From Streptomyces capitiformicae (lineage in GTDB: Bacteria > Actinomycetota > Actinomycetes > Streptomycetales > Streptomycetaceae): DNA of 64,000 nucleotides. The notes below the pieces were generated by a model that ran no database searches, was not told the DNA's origin, and worked only from the letters and a program-made list of their open reading frames with translations. The stretch spans positions 10,299,486 to 10,363,485 of the forward strand of contig NZ_CP022161.1 in assembly GCF_002214185.1 (NCBI RefSeq), in the 5' to 3' direction. Every line of letters starts with the position of its first letter. Within the stretch, counting starts at the first letter, position 1. The position numbers were made by a program, and so were the translations under genes. This document shows, piece after piece, positions 1 to 8,530 of this stretch.

Positions 1-1
1 C

Positions 2-715
2 TACGTCGGTGGCGTGCGTGCCCCGGAGGATCTACGGGGCGCCGAGTTCGAGGGCTACCGCAACGGCTACGAGTGGTCGAAGGCCGTATGCGAGGACATC
101 GTGACGACCGAGCACCGCGGACCGGTGACCATCGTCCGTCCACCACTGGTCATGGGACGCCGCGAGGACGGCCGCATCGCCCGCTTCTCCGGCCCTTACA
201 GCCTCTTCCCCGCGTTCGTCTCCGGCCTCGCGGCCGTCGTTGTCGGCGACCCGGCCGGCTATGCCGAGATCAGCCCCGTGGACGAGGTCGCCGAGGTGAT
301 CGCCGCCGCGGCTCTGGGTCCGGCACCGTCCGCGCCTCGCACCGAGGTGATCGCCGCAGGCCAGGACAGCCTGCGTCTGGACACCCTCGTCGACATCACA
401 TGCGACACTCTCAACGCGTTCCGGGCCGAGCACGGCGTCGAACCGATCGCCAAGCCTCCGACGGTGTCCACCGAGAGCTGGAACCGCTTCTTCCTGCCGC
501 TGGCCGAGCAGTGGCTCTCCCCGGTCCAGCAACAGGCCGTGAAGCTGCTGGCGATGTTCCAGAGCTACACCAGCATGAGCGAGCCGTTCCCGCCCACCTG
601 TCGGGTGGCCGACCCGGGTGGGGTGATGGCGGCATCGGTACGGCACTGGGCGCAGAGCAAGCCACGCCAGGCGCTCGGCCGGCCCACACCGTGGACGCTG
701 ATCAACGCCGAGTGA
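2..715 (+). CDS. SDR-family NAD(P)-binding oxidoreductase, C-terminal part
   Basis: The frame is open from the first bases of the window, so the N-terminus with its Rossmann GxxGxxG motif lies upstream. What is visible starts near the active site: an N-G-Y-E-W-S-K stretch supplies the YxxxK catalytic pair of extended short-chain dehydrogenases. It is followed by VRPPLVMG, the usual substrate-loop strand of epimerase, thioester-reductase and male-sterility type members. About 237 residues are present and the stop is at 713-715. The substrate cannot be told. The sequence changes character 80 bases downstream, at the broken end of a fucosidase gene, so this gene may not be a true neighbour of what follows. 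The family call is firm; the exact subfamily is open. Confidence 0.75.
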   Translation, partial: YVGGVRAPEDLRGAEFEGYRNGYEWSKAVCEDIVTTEHRGPVTIVRPPLVMGRREDGRIARFSGPYSLFPAFVSGLAAVVVGDPAGYAEISPVDEVAEVIAAAALGPAPSAPRTEVIAAGQDSLRLDTLVDITCDTLNAFRAEHGVEPIAKPPTVSTESWNRFFLPLAEQWLSPVQQQAVKLLAMFQSYTSMSEPFPPTCRVADPGGVMAASVRHWAQSKPRQALGRPTPWTLINAE

Positions 716-2398
716 CCGGGCCGAGTCGCGGGGGGCGTGGCCAAGGGGTCCTAATCCTTGAGTAGTGGCTCCGGTCGGTCTCCTCTGGGGGGCTGGCCGG
801 ACCGTTGAGCCATGGCCACTGCAGGACGTTGGCGCCGTTGGCGGTGCCCCCGCTCTGCACGTCGGCGGCCTTGCCGCTGTGCCGGGCGACGAGCCGGTAG
901 ACGGTGCCGTCGCCGGGCAGCGTGGTGGACACCAGGGCCGGCTCGGCCGTCCGGCCGCCGATCCTGACGCCGCCGATGTTGGCGTAGCCGCCGGTGGCCG
1001 CGTTGACCTGGATCCGCACGAAGCCTACGTTCCGGGCGGGCCATTCGGCCACCTTGATGGCGCGGTTGCCGGCCCACGTGCCGGTGGCGACCTGGGTGAA
1101 GTTCGTGCCGTCGGTGGTGTCGTTGCGACTCCACTGCTTGGGCAGGTACTCCAGGGTGGAGACGTTGCTCCACAACCCGCCCAGGTCGATCGTGATCGAG
1201 TGGGGCAGGGGCGAGGGCAGTCCCCAGGTCGACCAGCGGGTCTCGTAGCGGACGTCGCTGAGTCCGTCGATGGCGTTCAGCGGGCCCTCGCCGGTGCGGA
1301 AGGCGGTGGCGTTCGCGTTGACCGGTGTGACGGGGTGTTCGGCTCGCAGGGGCTGGGTGGGCAGCGGCGGCCGGGAGGTGTCGGGGCTCCATGCCGCGCC
1401 GACCTCGGCGAGTCGGTTGACGATGTTGGTGTCCAGCAGGCCGTTGCGGTTGGGCGGGCGGTTGAGGATGAACGAGGTGTACTTCGGTTCCAGGTCGGCC
1501 AGGTGCGAGAGGATCGCGTCCTTGCTCATCAGGCTCTCGGTCGGCGTGGTCGGGTGCCAGAACCAGCCGCCGCTGATGGTCTGTCCCTGCATTCCGGCGT
1601 AGGTGTTGCCTGCGGGCGCCGTGACGCCCAGCGGCTCCTCGAAGAAGATCGCGTCGCTGAGGAAGGGCTCCGACAGTCCGCCGATGTCGATCATGACGCA
1701 GTCGGGCTGAAGCTCCTTCACCAGTGAACGGATCCGCTGGTAGGAGACGGCCTGCTGCCCCATCTGCCATGCGTAACCGTCGGTCATGAACATGCCGATG
1801 GTGCCGTAGTTGGTGAGCAGCTCGCGGATCTGGCCGAGGATGAAGGTCATGTCGGCGGGCTGGATGGCATCGGTGATCTCCAGGCCGGTCACCCTGTGCC
1901 GGCTCTCCCATGCCTCGACGCCGAAGGTGCGGTCCCATAACGAGTAGTAGAGCCCGACCTTCAGCCCTTTCGCCCGGAAGGCGTCGCAGTACGCCTTCAC
2001 CACGTCGTGCTTGTAGGAGCTGTTCGCGACGTTCTGGGTGCCGTAGGCGCTCGGCCACAGGGCGAAGCCGTCGTGGTGCTTGGTGGTCAGGATGCCGTAA
2101 CTCATCTTCGCGGCAGCCGCCGCGTCGGCCCACTGTCCGCAGTTGACACTCGGGGGAGCGAAGAGGGTGGGGCTCTGGTTCGGGGCAGCCCACTCCTGGT
2201 TGGTGAAGGTGCCCAGGCTGAATTGGTTGAACATGCTGAACCGCATGTCGACCATCCTGCTCAGGTTGGTCGGGTGTCCGCGGCGGACGCCTGCGACAGA
2301 AGGCCGGAGAAACCGGGGACGAGCGGCAGAGCGGTCGCGGCGCTCGCCGCACCCGCCGCGCCGAGAAACGTACGGCGAGTCATTCTCGATGAGGACAT
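702..2398 (-). pseudogene. GH29 alpha-L-fucosidase with C-terminal lectin modules, frameshifted and truncated
   Basis: This is a secreted exo-enzyme that would remove alpha-L-fucose from glycans. A Tat leader (MTRRTFLGAAGAA, then an A-rich end) starts at ATG 2398 behind AGGAGCGG, but its frame stops at 2261. The mature enzyme resumes in another frame from about 2270 with the GH29-like start RFSMFNQFSLGTF. KHHDGFALWPS and the MFMTDGY strand (probable nucleophile Asp) follow. After the catalytic domain comes an F5/8-type (discoidin) module near ITIDLGGLWSNVSTLEYLP. Last is the beginning of a ricin-B domain that breaks off after its first QxW motif (LQWPWLNG, about position 795); the last 30 codons are unrelated. 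A one-base insertion or two-base deletion explains the frameshift. It is broken at both ends unless these are sequencing or assembly errors. Confidence 0.8.
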
Positions 2399-3284
2399 GG
2401 CCCGCTCCTGTGGATCGAATGGCATGGATGGCGGTGACAGCGTGCTGGGGAGTCGACGCAACCGGCGTCATCACGGAACTACGTGCAGGCTGGCCCGCCA
2501 GGTGAATTGACCCCCTGAGTTCGGCCCCGGCACAGGCGTTAGGCGCTGGGCAGCAGGTCTTCCGTTCGATACAGGGACCCGGGCGCAACGGCGAAGCCCG
2601 CCGTGGAGGACCACCATGCCGACGAGCGGCCCCTTCGGCAGGAGATCGGCTCTGACAAGGTCTTCTCCTGGCAGTTCACAGGACAGCACACGCGGCCATG
2701 ACCGGCCTTGAATACGGCGTGTGTTCAGCGACTAACATAGGACGTATTAGCGGACACCAGTCGGTCATCTGTCTAGGGTCTCGACGGAAATTGGCAGACG
2801 AACGCATAGATTGCCGCTTACAGGCGCGTTCGAGCGCCGGGCTGAGCTACTCGATTCATCGGAGTTTCTTGCCCTCGGCGGATCGAGTGAAGAGGGTAGC
2901 TGGGCTCTGCAGATGCCGACCTCGGGCTGTTCCACCGAGATCCGGAGCCTCGGCAGAAGACGGCGTTCCCGAACCAGGCGGACGGTGTCGGACGTGCATG
3001 GTGGTAGACGGCTCGCTGGATGTAGGCCGGAGCCGGTCGAGCCTCTGATGTGGTCGGAGCACTTTGTGGCGCTGCTCCTGCGAACAAGCCCACCACTCGC
3101 CGAAGCGCGGCGGACCTGCTGCAGGGCGACGTCCTGCCCGGCTACGGGGGCGGGGACGCCGTAGGGCCCGGCTGCCAAGAAGGGTTCAGCCAAGTCGTCT
3201 GCGGCGCAGGTGTCGTACGACGGCGGGCCGTACTTGGAAGAACACGACCGTGCACACAGGCGGACGTCGGCCCAGAACATCTTG
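2399..3284. other. Intergenic stretch with no recognised gene
   Basis: Nearly 900 bases between the fucosidase leader and the MMPL terminator. Open frames exist on both strands, but they overlap each other, lack ribosome sites and match no family I know. One minus-strand stretch around 3100-3250 has a protein-like composition, which could be a decayed gene, but I cannot name it. Confidence 0.4.
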
Positions 3285-3336
3285 CGCCGAGGCCCTGGCC
3301 CGGAGGGGGTGCTTCCTCCGGGCCAGGGCCTCGGCG
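3285..3336 (-). terminator. Strong hairpin downstream of the MMPL gene
   Basis: A perfect 22-bp inverted repeat (3285-3306 and 3315-3336) around an 8-base loop lies 34 bases past the MMPL stop codon. There is no T-run, as is common for actinobacterial terminators. Confidence 0.8.
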
Positions 3337-3369
3337 CGCGGCGGCTGATGCGCCGGGCGCGCAGCCGGG

Positions 3370-5568
3370 TCAGGGGACTCGCTCGGGCTGCTTGTGCTGC
3401 ACCTGCGGGGCCTTCTGGAGGCGTGTGCCTTCTACGTCGAGGTCGGGCAGGACGCGGTCGAGCCAGGCGGGGAGCCACCAGGCGTGGCGTCCGGCGAGGG
3501 CGAGGACAGCCGGGACGAGGGTCAGGCGGACGGCGAAGGCGTCGATGGCGACGCCGACGGCGAGCGCGAAGGCGATGGGCTTGATCAGGGCGTCGTCGAG
3601 CGGGAAGAACCCGGCGAAGACGGTGAACATGATCAGGGCGGCCGCGGTGACGACCCGGACGCTGTGCCGCGCGCCGTCGATCACCGACCCGCGAGCCACG
3701 CCCGTGTGGACCCACTCCTCCCGCATCCCGGAGACGAGGAACACCTCGTAGTCCATGGCGAGTCCGAAGAGCACGCCGATCAGGATGATCGGCAGGAAGC
3801 TGACGACGGGACCGGTGTGGGCGAGGCCGAGGGTGTCCGCCAGCCAGCCCCACTGGAACACGGCGACGACCAGGCCGAGCGAGGCCGCCACCGACAGCAG
3901 GAATCCGACGGCGGCCTTGAGCGGGACGACCAGCGAGCGGAACACCACGGTCAGCAGGATCAGGCTCAGGCCGACGACGATCGCCATGAACGGCAGCAGG
4001 GAGTCGCTGAGGCGGGTCGAGACATCGATGTTGACGGCGGTGGTGCCGGTGACCGCGACCGTCGCTCCGGTTGTCTCGCGGATGTCCGGGGCGGCGGCAC
4101 GGATGTCGCGGACGAGCCGGTCGGTGCGGGCGCTGTCGGGACCGGTCTCGGGTATGACCTGGATGACGGTCTGCGCGGGCTCGCGTGTGGGTACGGGGGG
4201 CAGGACCGCCTTGACCCCCTTGAGGTCCCGCAGCTTCCGCGCTGCCTGAGAACCCGCGTGCGCGCCCGGCCCCTTGTCGGTCTCGGTCAGCACCAGGAGC
4301 GGGCCGTTGAAGCCGGGGCCGAACTTGTCGTCGACCGTGTCGTACGCCTTGCGTTCGGAGGAGGCGGCCGGGGCCGAGCCGTTGTCCGGCAGGGCAAGGC
4401 GCAGGTCCGCCACGGGGAGCGCCAGTGCGACGAGGACGCCGGCGACGGCCAGGACGGTGAGCAGGGGCTTGGCGACGACAGTCCGCACCCAGCGGGCGCC
4501 CAGGGTCGCCCGGCCGGCTGATCCGTCGGGATCGGTGGCCCGCCGGGCCTCCTTGCTGCCGGGCTTCGGGGTCAACCGCGTGCCGGCGAATCCGGCGAGG
4601 GCCGGGAGCAGGGTGATCGCGGCCAGGACCGCGACGAGGACGGCTCCGGCGGCCCCGAGGCCCATCACGGTCAGGAACGGGATGCCGATGACGCCGAGTG
4701 CGGCCAGGGCGATGATCACGGTGCTGCCGGCGAAGACGACCGCGCTGCCGGCCGTGCCGTTGGCCAGTGCGATGGACTCCTGCGGGTCGGTTCCGCGGGC
4801 GAGCTGCTGGCGGTGGCGGGACAGGATGAACAGGATGTAGTCGATGCCCACGGCCAGCCCCAGCATCAGCGCGAGCGTGACGGCGGTGGAGGAGATGCTG
4901 ACCGCCGGAGTGAGGGCGAACAGCCCGGCAAGCCCCACGGCCACGCCGAGCAGGGCGGGCAGCAGCGACATGCCCGCGGCGAGCAGGGAGCCGAAGGTGA
5001 CGACGAGGACGAGCACGGCGACGGCGACACCGATGATCTCGGACGGGCCTATGTGCACGCCGTTGCTGCCGTAGGCACTGCCGCCCACCGACGTCCTGAG
5101 CCCGCTCTTCTCGGCCGCCTCGGCCGCCCGTTCGATCACGTCCAGGGACGAAGGGTGTACCTCGGCCCGCTGCACCGAGTACTGCACCTGCACGATCGCC
5201 GTGCTCCGGTCGGCCGAGACGGCCCCTGACAGGCCTGGGCCTATGACGGCTTCGACCTGGGGCGCCTTCGCGACCGCCGCCTCGGTTCCGGCGATGGCCG
5301 CGGTGTACGGGGCCTCGGTGATGCGGTGGCCCTCGGGTGCGGTGAAGACGATCTGGGCGCCCGCTCCGGAGGCTTCGGGCAGCGTCTTGCCGAGCGTGTC
5401 CAGCGCGCGCTGGGACTCGGTGCCCGGCACGGTGAAGCGGTCGTCGAGCTTGCCGCCGAAGACGCCGGCGCACGTAATGAGCGCGGCCAGGACCACGAGC
5501 CAGATACCGAACACCAGCTTGCGATGGCGGTAGGCACTGCGGCCCAGCCGATGGAGCAGGACTGCCAT
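3370..5568 (-). CDS. MMPL-family RND transporter
   Basis: A 732-residue inner-membrane exporter of the MMPL/RND superfamily, which uses the proton gradient to export lipids, hydrophobic metabolites or drugs. It has the duplicated layout: one N-terminal helix (LVFGIWLVVLAAL), a large outside domain, and a bundle of helices with the signature GLAVGIDYILF. A second outside loop and a second bundle with GLAMDYEVFLVSG follow; both Asp-Tyr pairs expected for proton relay are present. The chosen ATG at 5568 has GGGAG eight bases ahead; an upstream in-frame extension lacks a ribosome site. Length is typical. An inverted repeat upstream (5739-5763) may bind a regulator, but no regulator gene is adjacent. 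The substrate is unknown. Confidence 0.9.
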   Translation of the reverse strand: MAVLLHRLGRSAYRHRKLVFGIWLVVLAALITCAGVFGGKLDDRFTVPGTESQRALDTLGKTLPEASGAGAQIVFTAPEGHRITEAPYTAAIAGTEAAVAKAPQVEAVIGPGLSGAVSADRSTAIVQVQYSVQRAEVHPSSLDVIERAAEAAEKSGLRTSVGGSAYGSNGVHIGPSEIIGVAVAVLVLVVTFGSLLAAGMSLLPALLGVAVGLAGLFALTPAVSISSTAVTLALMLGLAVGIDYILFILSRHRQQLARGTDPQESIALANGTAGSAVVFAGSTVIIALAALGVIGIPFLTVMGLGAAGAVLVAVLAAITLLPALAGFAGTRLTPKPGSKEARRATDPDGSAGRATLGARWVRTVVAKPLLTVLAVAGVLVALALPVADLRLALPDNGSAPAASSERKAYDTVDDKFGPGFNGPLLVLTETDKGPGAHAGSQAARKLRDLKGVKAVLPPVPTREPAQTVIQVIPETGPDSARTDRLVRDIRAAAPDIRETTGATVAVTGTTAVNIDVSTRLSDSLLPFMAIVVGLSLILLTVVFRSLVVPLKAAVGFLLSVAASLGLVVAVFQWGWLADTLGLAHTGPVVSFLPIILIGVLFGLAMDYEVFLVSGMREEWVHTGVARGSVIDGARHSVRVVTAAALIMFTVFAGFFPLDDALIKPIAFALAVGVAIDAFAVRLTLVPAVLALAGRHAWWLPAWLDRVLPDLDVEGTRLQKAPQVQHKQPERVP

Positions 5569-5738
5569 GGCGAACTCCCAAGAGCGGTAAGGGGTTTCTC
5601 GGACGTCTCGTCGCGGACACGGACGCGGGACGAACGGCGGAACGGGTCGGCCGCGCCGTGGAGCGGCTGCGGGCATGAGGCATTTCGGTGCCAGGGCGGC
5701 ATCCGAGTGCTTCGAGCACCGACTTTAACAGTTGCTCA

Positions 5739-5763
5739 AGTTGGGTGACTAAATCATTCAACT
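5739..5763. promoter_or_regulatory. Inverted repeat, candidate operator between MMPL and the amine oxidase start
   Basis: Arms AGTTGGGTGA and TCATTCAACT match at 8 of 10 positions around CTAAA. The site sits in an A/T-rich island between divergent gene starts at 5568 and 5911. Size and spacing suit a MarR- or TetR-type dimer; this is inference. Confidence 0.45.
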
Positions 5764-5844
5764 GGAACTAACGACATTGTCAGCTGACCATGTCGCCTGT
5801 ATGGTGATGGTCACCGGAGCACACCGCCCCCGGGAAGAGCCAGG

Positions 5845-7053
5845 TCATGGGCCTGCGCCGCTCTCCCCGCGGAGCACGTCCGCAGCGCCGGGACCACCGC
5901 AGGACAAGGAGTGATCATGAGCAGCACGCAGAAGAAGGACATTGCCACGGCGCAGCACGCCCGCAGGGCGGATGTGGTGGTGGTCGGTGCGGGGCTGGCC
6001 GGTCTGACCGCCGGTGCAGTCCCAGAGTTGGATCTGGGTGCCGTTGGTGGTGCTGGAGCCGGGGACGGTCAGGCAGCGGCCGGACTGCGCGTCCACGATT
6101 CTCTGAACCGTGGGCGGCGGTGGGCTTGTGGGCGGCGTCGCGTCAAGGCCGAAGAAGCGGATGGTTTCCGCGGCCTCGTCCGGCAGACCGTGCCCCCGGC
6201 CTTGCAGGCTGATCGCCTCGACCGGCGCGGCGCCGCCCGTACCGCCGTAGCGGGTGCGGGTGTAGCCGGCCTTCGGCGAGTCGGTGAACGCGGGCGTCTG
6301 GCTGAGGCCGTGCACGTTCGTCCACTGCTTGACCTGCTCCGCGAAGTTGGGGTAGCGCAGGATGTCGTCGTTGGTGCCGTGCCAGATCTGCATCCGGGGC
6401 CGCGGCCCGGTGTACCCCGGGTAGGCGCCCCGCACCAGGTCACCCCACTGCTGCGGGGTCTTCGTGATCCGCCCCTGGGCGCAGTCGGAGTTCCACTCCG
6501 AGCCGTTGGTCGTGGCGAAGCAGGCGAACGGCACGCCGGCGATCGAGGCACCCGCGGCGATCACGTCCGGATAGAGGCCGAGCAGGACGTTGGTCATCAT
6601 CGCCCCGGACGACTCACCGACGGCGAAGATCCTGGCGGGATCCACGGGGTACCGCTGCTTCACGTAGTCGACCATCGACATGATCCCGACCGGGTCACTG
6701 CCTCCGCCGCGCCGCAGCGCCTGTGGCGAGGCGACGTCCCAGCACTTGCTGCTGCGCGTCACCGACGGGTAGATCACGATGTAGCCGTACCGGTCCGCCA
6801 GCCGGGCGTACGGCCTTCCGTCGTGGAAGGCCGGGCCACTTCCCCCGCAGTAGTGCGCGGCGACCACGACGGGTGGCCGCGCCGCCAGGCGGTCCGGCAC
6901 GTACAGGTACATGCGCAGGTTCGTCGGGTTGGCGCCGAAGTTGGTGACCTCGACGAGCGTGGCCGCGGCTGCCGGCGACGCGACCGCCGGCCGTCCGAAC
7001 GACGCCACAGCGATGGCGAGCACCGTGGCGACCGCCATGAAGATCCGTCTCAT
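5845..7053 (-). CDS. Secreted CE1/PHB-depolymerase-type esterase with truncated ricin-B tail
   Basis: An extracellular serine esterase of the PHB-depolymerase/acetylxylan-feruloyl esterase fold, likely removing acetyl or feruloyl groups from hemicellulose. A Sec leader (about residues 1-31) follows ATG 7053 with GAGGAG ahead. AHYCGGSG is the oxyanion region, GESSG (Ser148) the nucleophile elbow, and GRGHGLPDE supplies the likely catalytic His. A proline linker leads to a ricin-B module that reads QSGRCLTVPGSSTTNG, then QIQLWDC and stops making sense at about 6012. The last roughly 55 codons are the antisense of an amine oxidase start. The catalytic domain looks intact, so an active enzyme without its sugar-binding tail is possible. 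Confidence 0.8.
   Translation of the reverse strand: MRRIFMAVATVLAIAVASFGRPAVASPAAAATLVEVTNFGANPTNLRMYLYVPDRLAARPPVVVAAHYCGGSGPAFHDGRPYARLADRYGYIVIYPSVTRSSKCWDVASPQALRRGGGSDPVGIMSMVDYVKQRYPVDPARIFAVGESSGAMMTNVLLGLYPDVIAAGASIAGVPFACFATTNGSEWNSDCAQGRITKTPQQWGDLVRGAYPGYTGPRPRMQIWHGTNDDILRYPNFAEQVKQWTNVHGLSQTPAFTDSPKAGYTRTRYGGTGGAAPVEAISLQGRGHGLPDEAAETIRFFGLDATPPTSPPPPTVQRIVDAQSGRCLTVPGSSTTNGTQIQLWDCTGGQTGQPRTDHHHIRPAGVLRRGNVLLLRAAHDHSLSCGGPGAADVLRGESGAGP
5911..6012 (+). pseudogene. N-terminal fragment of a flavin-dependent amine oxidase
   Basis: The first 34 codons read MSSTQKKDIATAQ, then ADVVVVGAGLAGLTAG, the classic FAD-binding beta-alpha-beta motif (GxGxxG) that opens monoamine oxidases and related flavoenzymes. 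A CAAGGAGTG ribosome site precedes the ATG. At about 6012 the sequence switches without warning into the antisense of a ricin-B module belonging to the opposite-strand esterase. The frame stays open by chance beyond that point. The remaining 400 or so residues of an amine oxidase are absent, so the gene is cut, either biologically or by a mis-join. Confidence 0.7.
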
Positions 7054-7166
7054 CCCTGGGCTCCTCGGTCATCGGTAAGACCACGGTGATGGAGTGGTGC
7101 GGCCCGGCTCGCCACGGAGGGAGTGAAGGCGGCACGTGATGTCACGTACCGCCTTCACTCGTGCGC

Positions 7167-8504
7167 CTATGCTCGCGTCCAGCGCTGGTTGGCGCCGTCG
7201 TGGCAGCTCCACACGATGACCGCGGAGCCGCCCGCGGTGCTTGCGCCGTTGACATCCAGGCACAACCCGTTCTGACCGTTGCGGATCGTGCCGTTGCTGT
7301 TGAAGACCCACTGCTGGTTGGCGCCACCGTTGCAGTCCTGGATCTGTACCCGCGTGCCGGCGGCGGCGTCGGCCGGGACGTGCACGCACTTGCCCAGCAC
7401 CTGCAGCGCCGCACCGTTCTGGGTGAACTGCTGGTTGGCGTTGCTGTGGCAGTCCCAGATGATCATCGGTGTGCCGCCGGCCGCGTTTCCGCCGTTGACG
7501 TCCAGGCACCGGCCCGAACCCTCGTTGCGCAGCCGGACCGTGACCGGGTCCGGCGGCGGGGTGGGCGTCGTGTCGTCGAACTGCGTGAAGAAGTTCCACA
7601 CCACCGCCCGGGTCCACGACCTCTCACCCGGTTCGAAGTCGCCGGCCGATCCGTCGACAGGGCCGGGCGTATGACCCGCGTCGAACGCGGCCCATGCCAC
7701 GGGGTAGCCGGCGCGGCACCCCGAGTAGGTCGTGACGACATGCGTGAGGCTGCCCCGGGCCGGCTCCGGCGGGTTCTGGGGAGTGCAGCCGTTGTTCCGC
7801 ACGAACCTGTCCCGCAGCGAGCGTCCTGTGGAGATCGGGAGCACCGGGTCCCGCAAGCCGTGCAGTCCGATGTACGCGACCGGCTGGGTGCCGCCGTTGC
7901 ACCCGCTCAACTGTCCGCCCGCGTAGACGGCGACCGCGCGGAACACGGTCGGCCGGGCGCACGCGAGGGCGAAACTCATGCCGCCTCCGTAGCTGAAACC
8001 CCCGGCGAAGCGCTGGTTCGTGTCGACACACAGGCCCGCGTCGATCTGCCTGATCATGTCGTCCACGAAGGTCAGGTCCTCGCCATTGGAGTTGGCCCAG
8101 CCGTTCCCGAGGCCCTGGGGCGCGACGAAGATCGTGCTGTTGTTCGAGAGCGCCCGCAGGCCGTAGTACGACCAGGAGTATCCGCTGGTTCCGCCCGAGT
8201 CGACGTCGCCTGCGGTGCCGCCGTTCCAGTGGAAACCGAAGACCAGTCGGTACGGGCGGTTGTTGTCGTAGTTGGTGGGCACCCGCAGGATGTAGTTCCG
8301 CGTCCTGCCGCTGCTCTGAATCGAGTGCGGACCACTCGACAGCGTGGGGGGCTTGCCACATCCGGCGCTCGCGGCGAGGGAGGGGACCTCGGCGGCGGCG
8401 GACGTCAGCGAGATGCCGCTGATGCCGGCTGCGGCGAGTAAGAGCGTGATGGCCACGGCGATCAGCGTGCGCCATCGGTGACGATTGTTGCCCTGTCGCA
8501 TCAC
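7167..8504 (-). CDS. Secreted feruloyl/acetyl esterase (CE1-like) with complete ricin-B lectin domain
   Basis: A 445-residue secreted esterase. The leader spans about residues 1-38; the catalytic domain spans 45-300 with GFHWNGG as oxyanion strand, GGFSYGGGM (Ser171) as nucleophile and DAGHTPG as the His loop, like FaeB-type feruloyl esterases. After a TPTPPPDP linker come three QxW repeats (about 312-445), each with an NQQ/NQR-W ending, forming a full beta-trefoil that should bind galactose- or xylan-type sugars. The ribosome site is GGAGAA; GTG 8504 and ATG 8501 are equally possible starts. It lies in a same-strand run with two more polysaccharide enzymes, which fits arabinoxylan breakdown, where ferulate decorates arabinose. 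Confidence 0.88.
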   Translation of the reverse strand: MMRQGNNRHRWRTLIAVAITLLLAAAGISGISLTSAAAEVPSLAASAGCGKPPTLSSGPHSIQSSGRTRNYILRVPTNYDNNRPYRLVFGFHWNGGTAGDVDSGGTSGYSWSYYGLRALSNNSTIFVAPQGLGNGWANSNGEDLTFVDDMIRQIDAGLCVDTNQRFAGGFSYGGGMSFALACARPTVFRAVAVYAGGQLSGCNGGTQPVAYIGLHGLRDPVLPISTGRSLRDRFVRNNGCTPQNPPEPARGSLTHVVTTYSGCRAGYPVAWAAFDAGHTPGPVDGSAGDFEPGERSWTRAVVWNFFTQFDDTTPTPPPDPVTVRLRNEGSGRCLDVNGGNAAGGTPMIIWDCHSNANQQFTQNGAALQVLGKCVHVPADAAAGTRVQIQDCNGGANQQWVFNSNGTIRNGQNGLCLDVNGASTAGGSAVIVWSCHDGANQRWTRA

Positions 8505-8530
8505 GTTTCTCCGTTCATGGATGCAGCGAC

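Noticed and set aside
2765..5761. A 998-codon minus-strand open frame
   Set aside because: It is a shadow of the MMPL gene in another frame: Arg/Pro/Gly-rich, no domains, no ribosome site.
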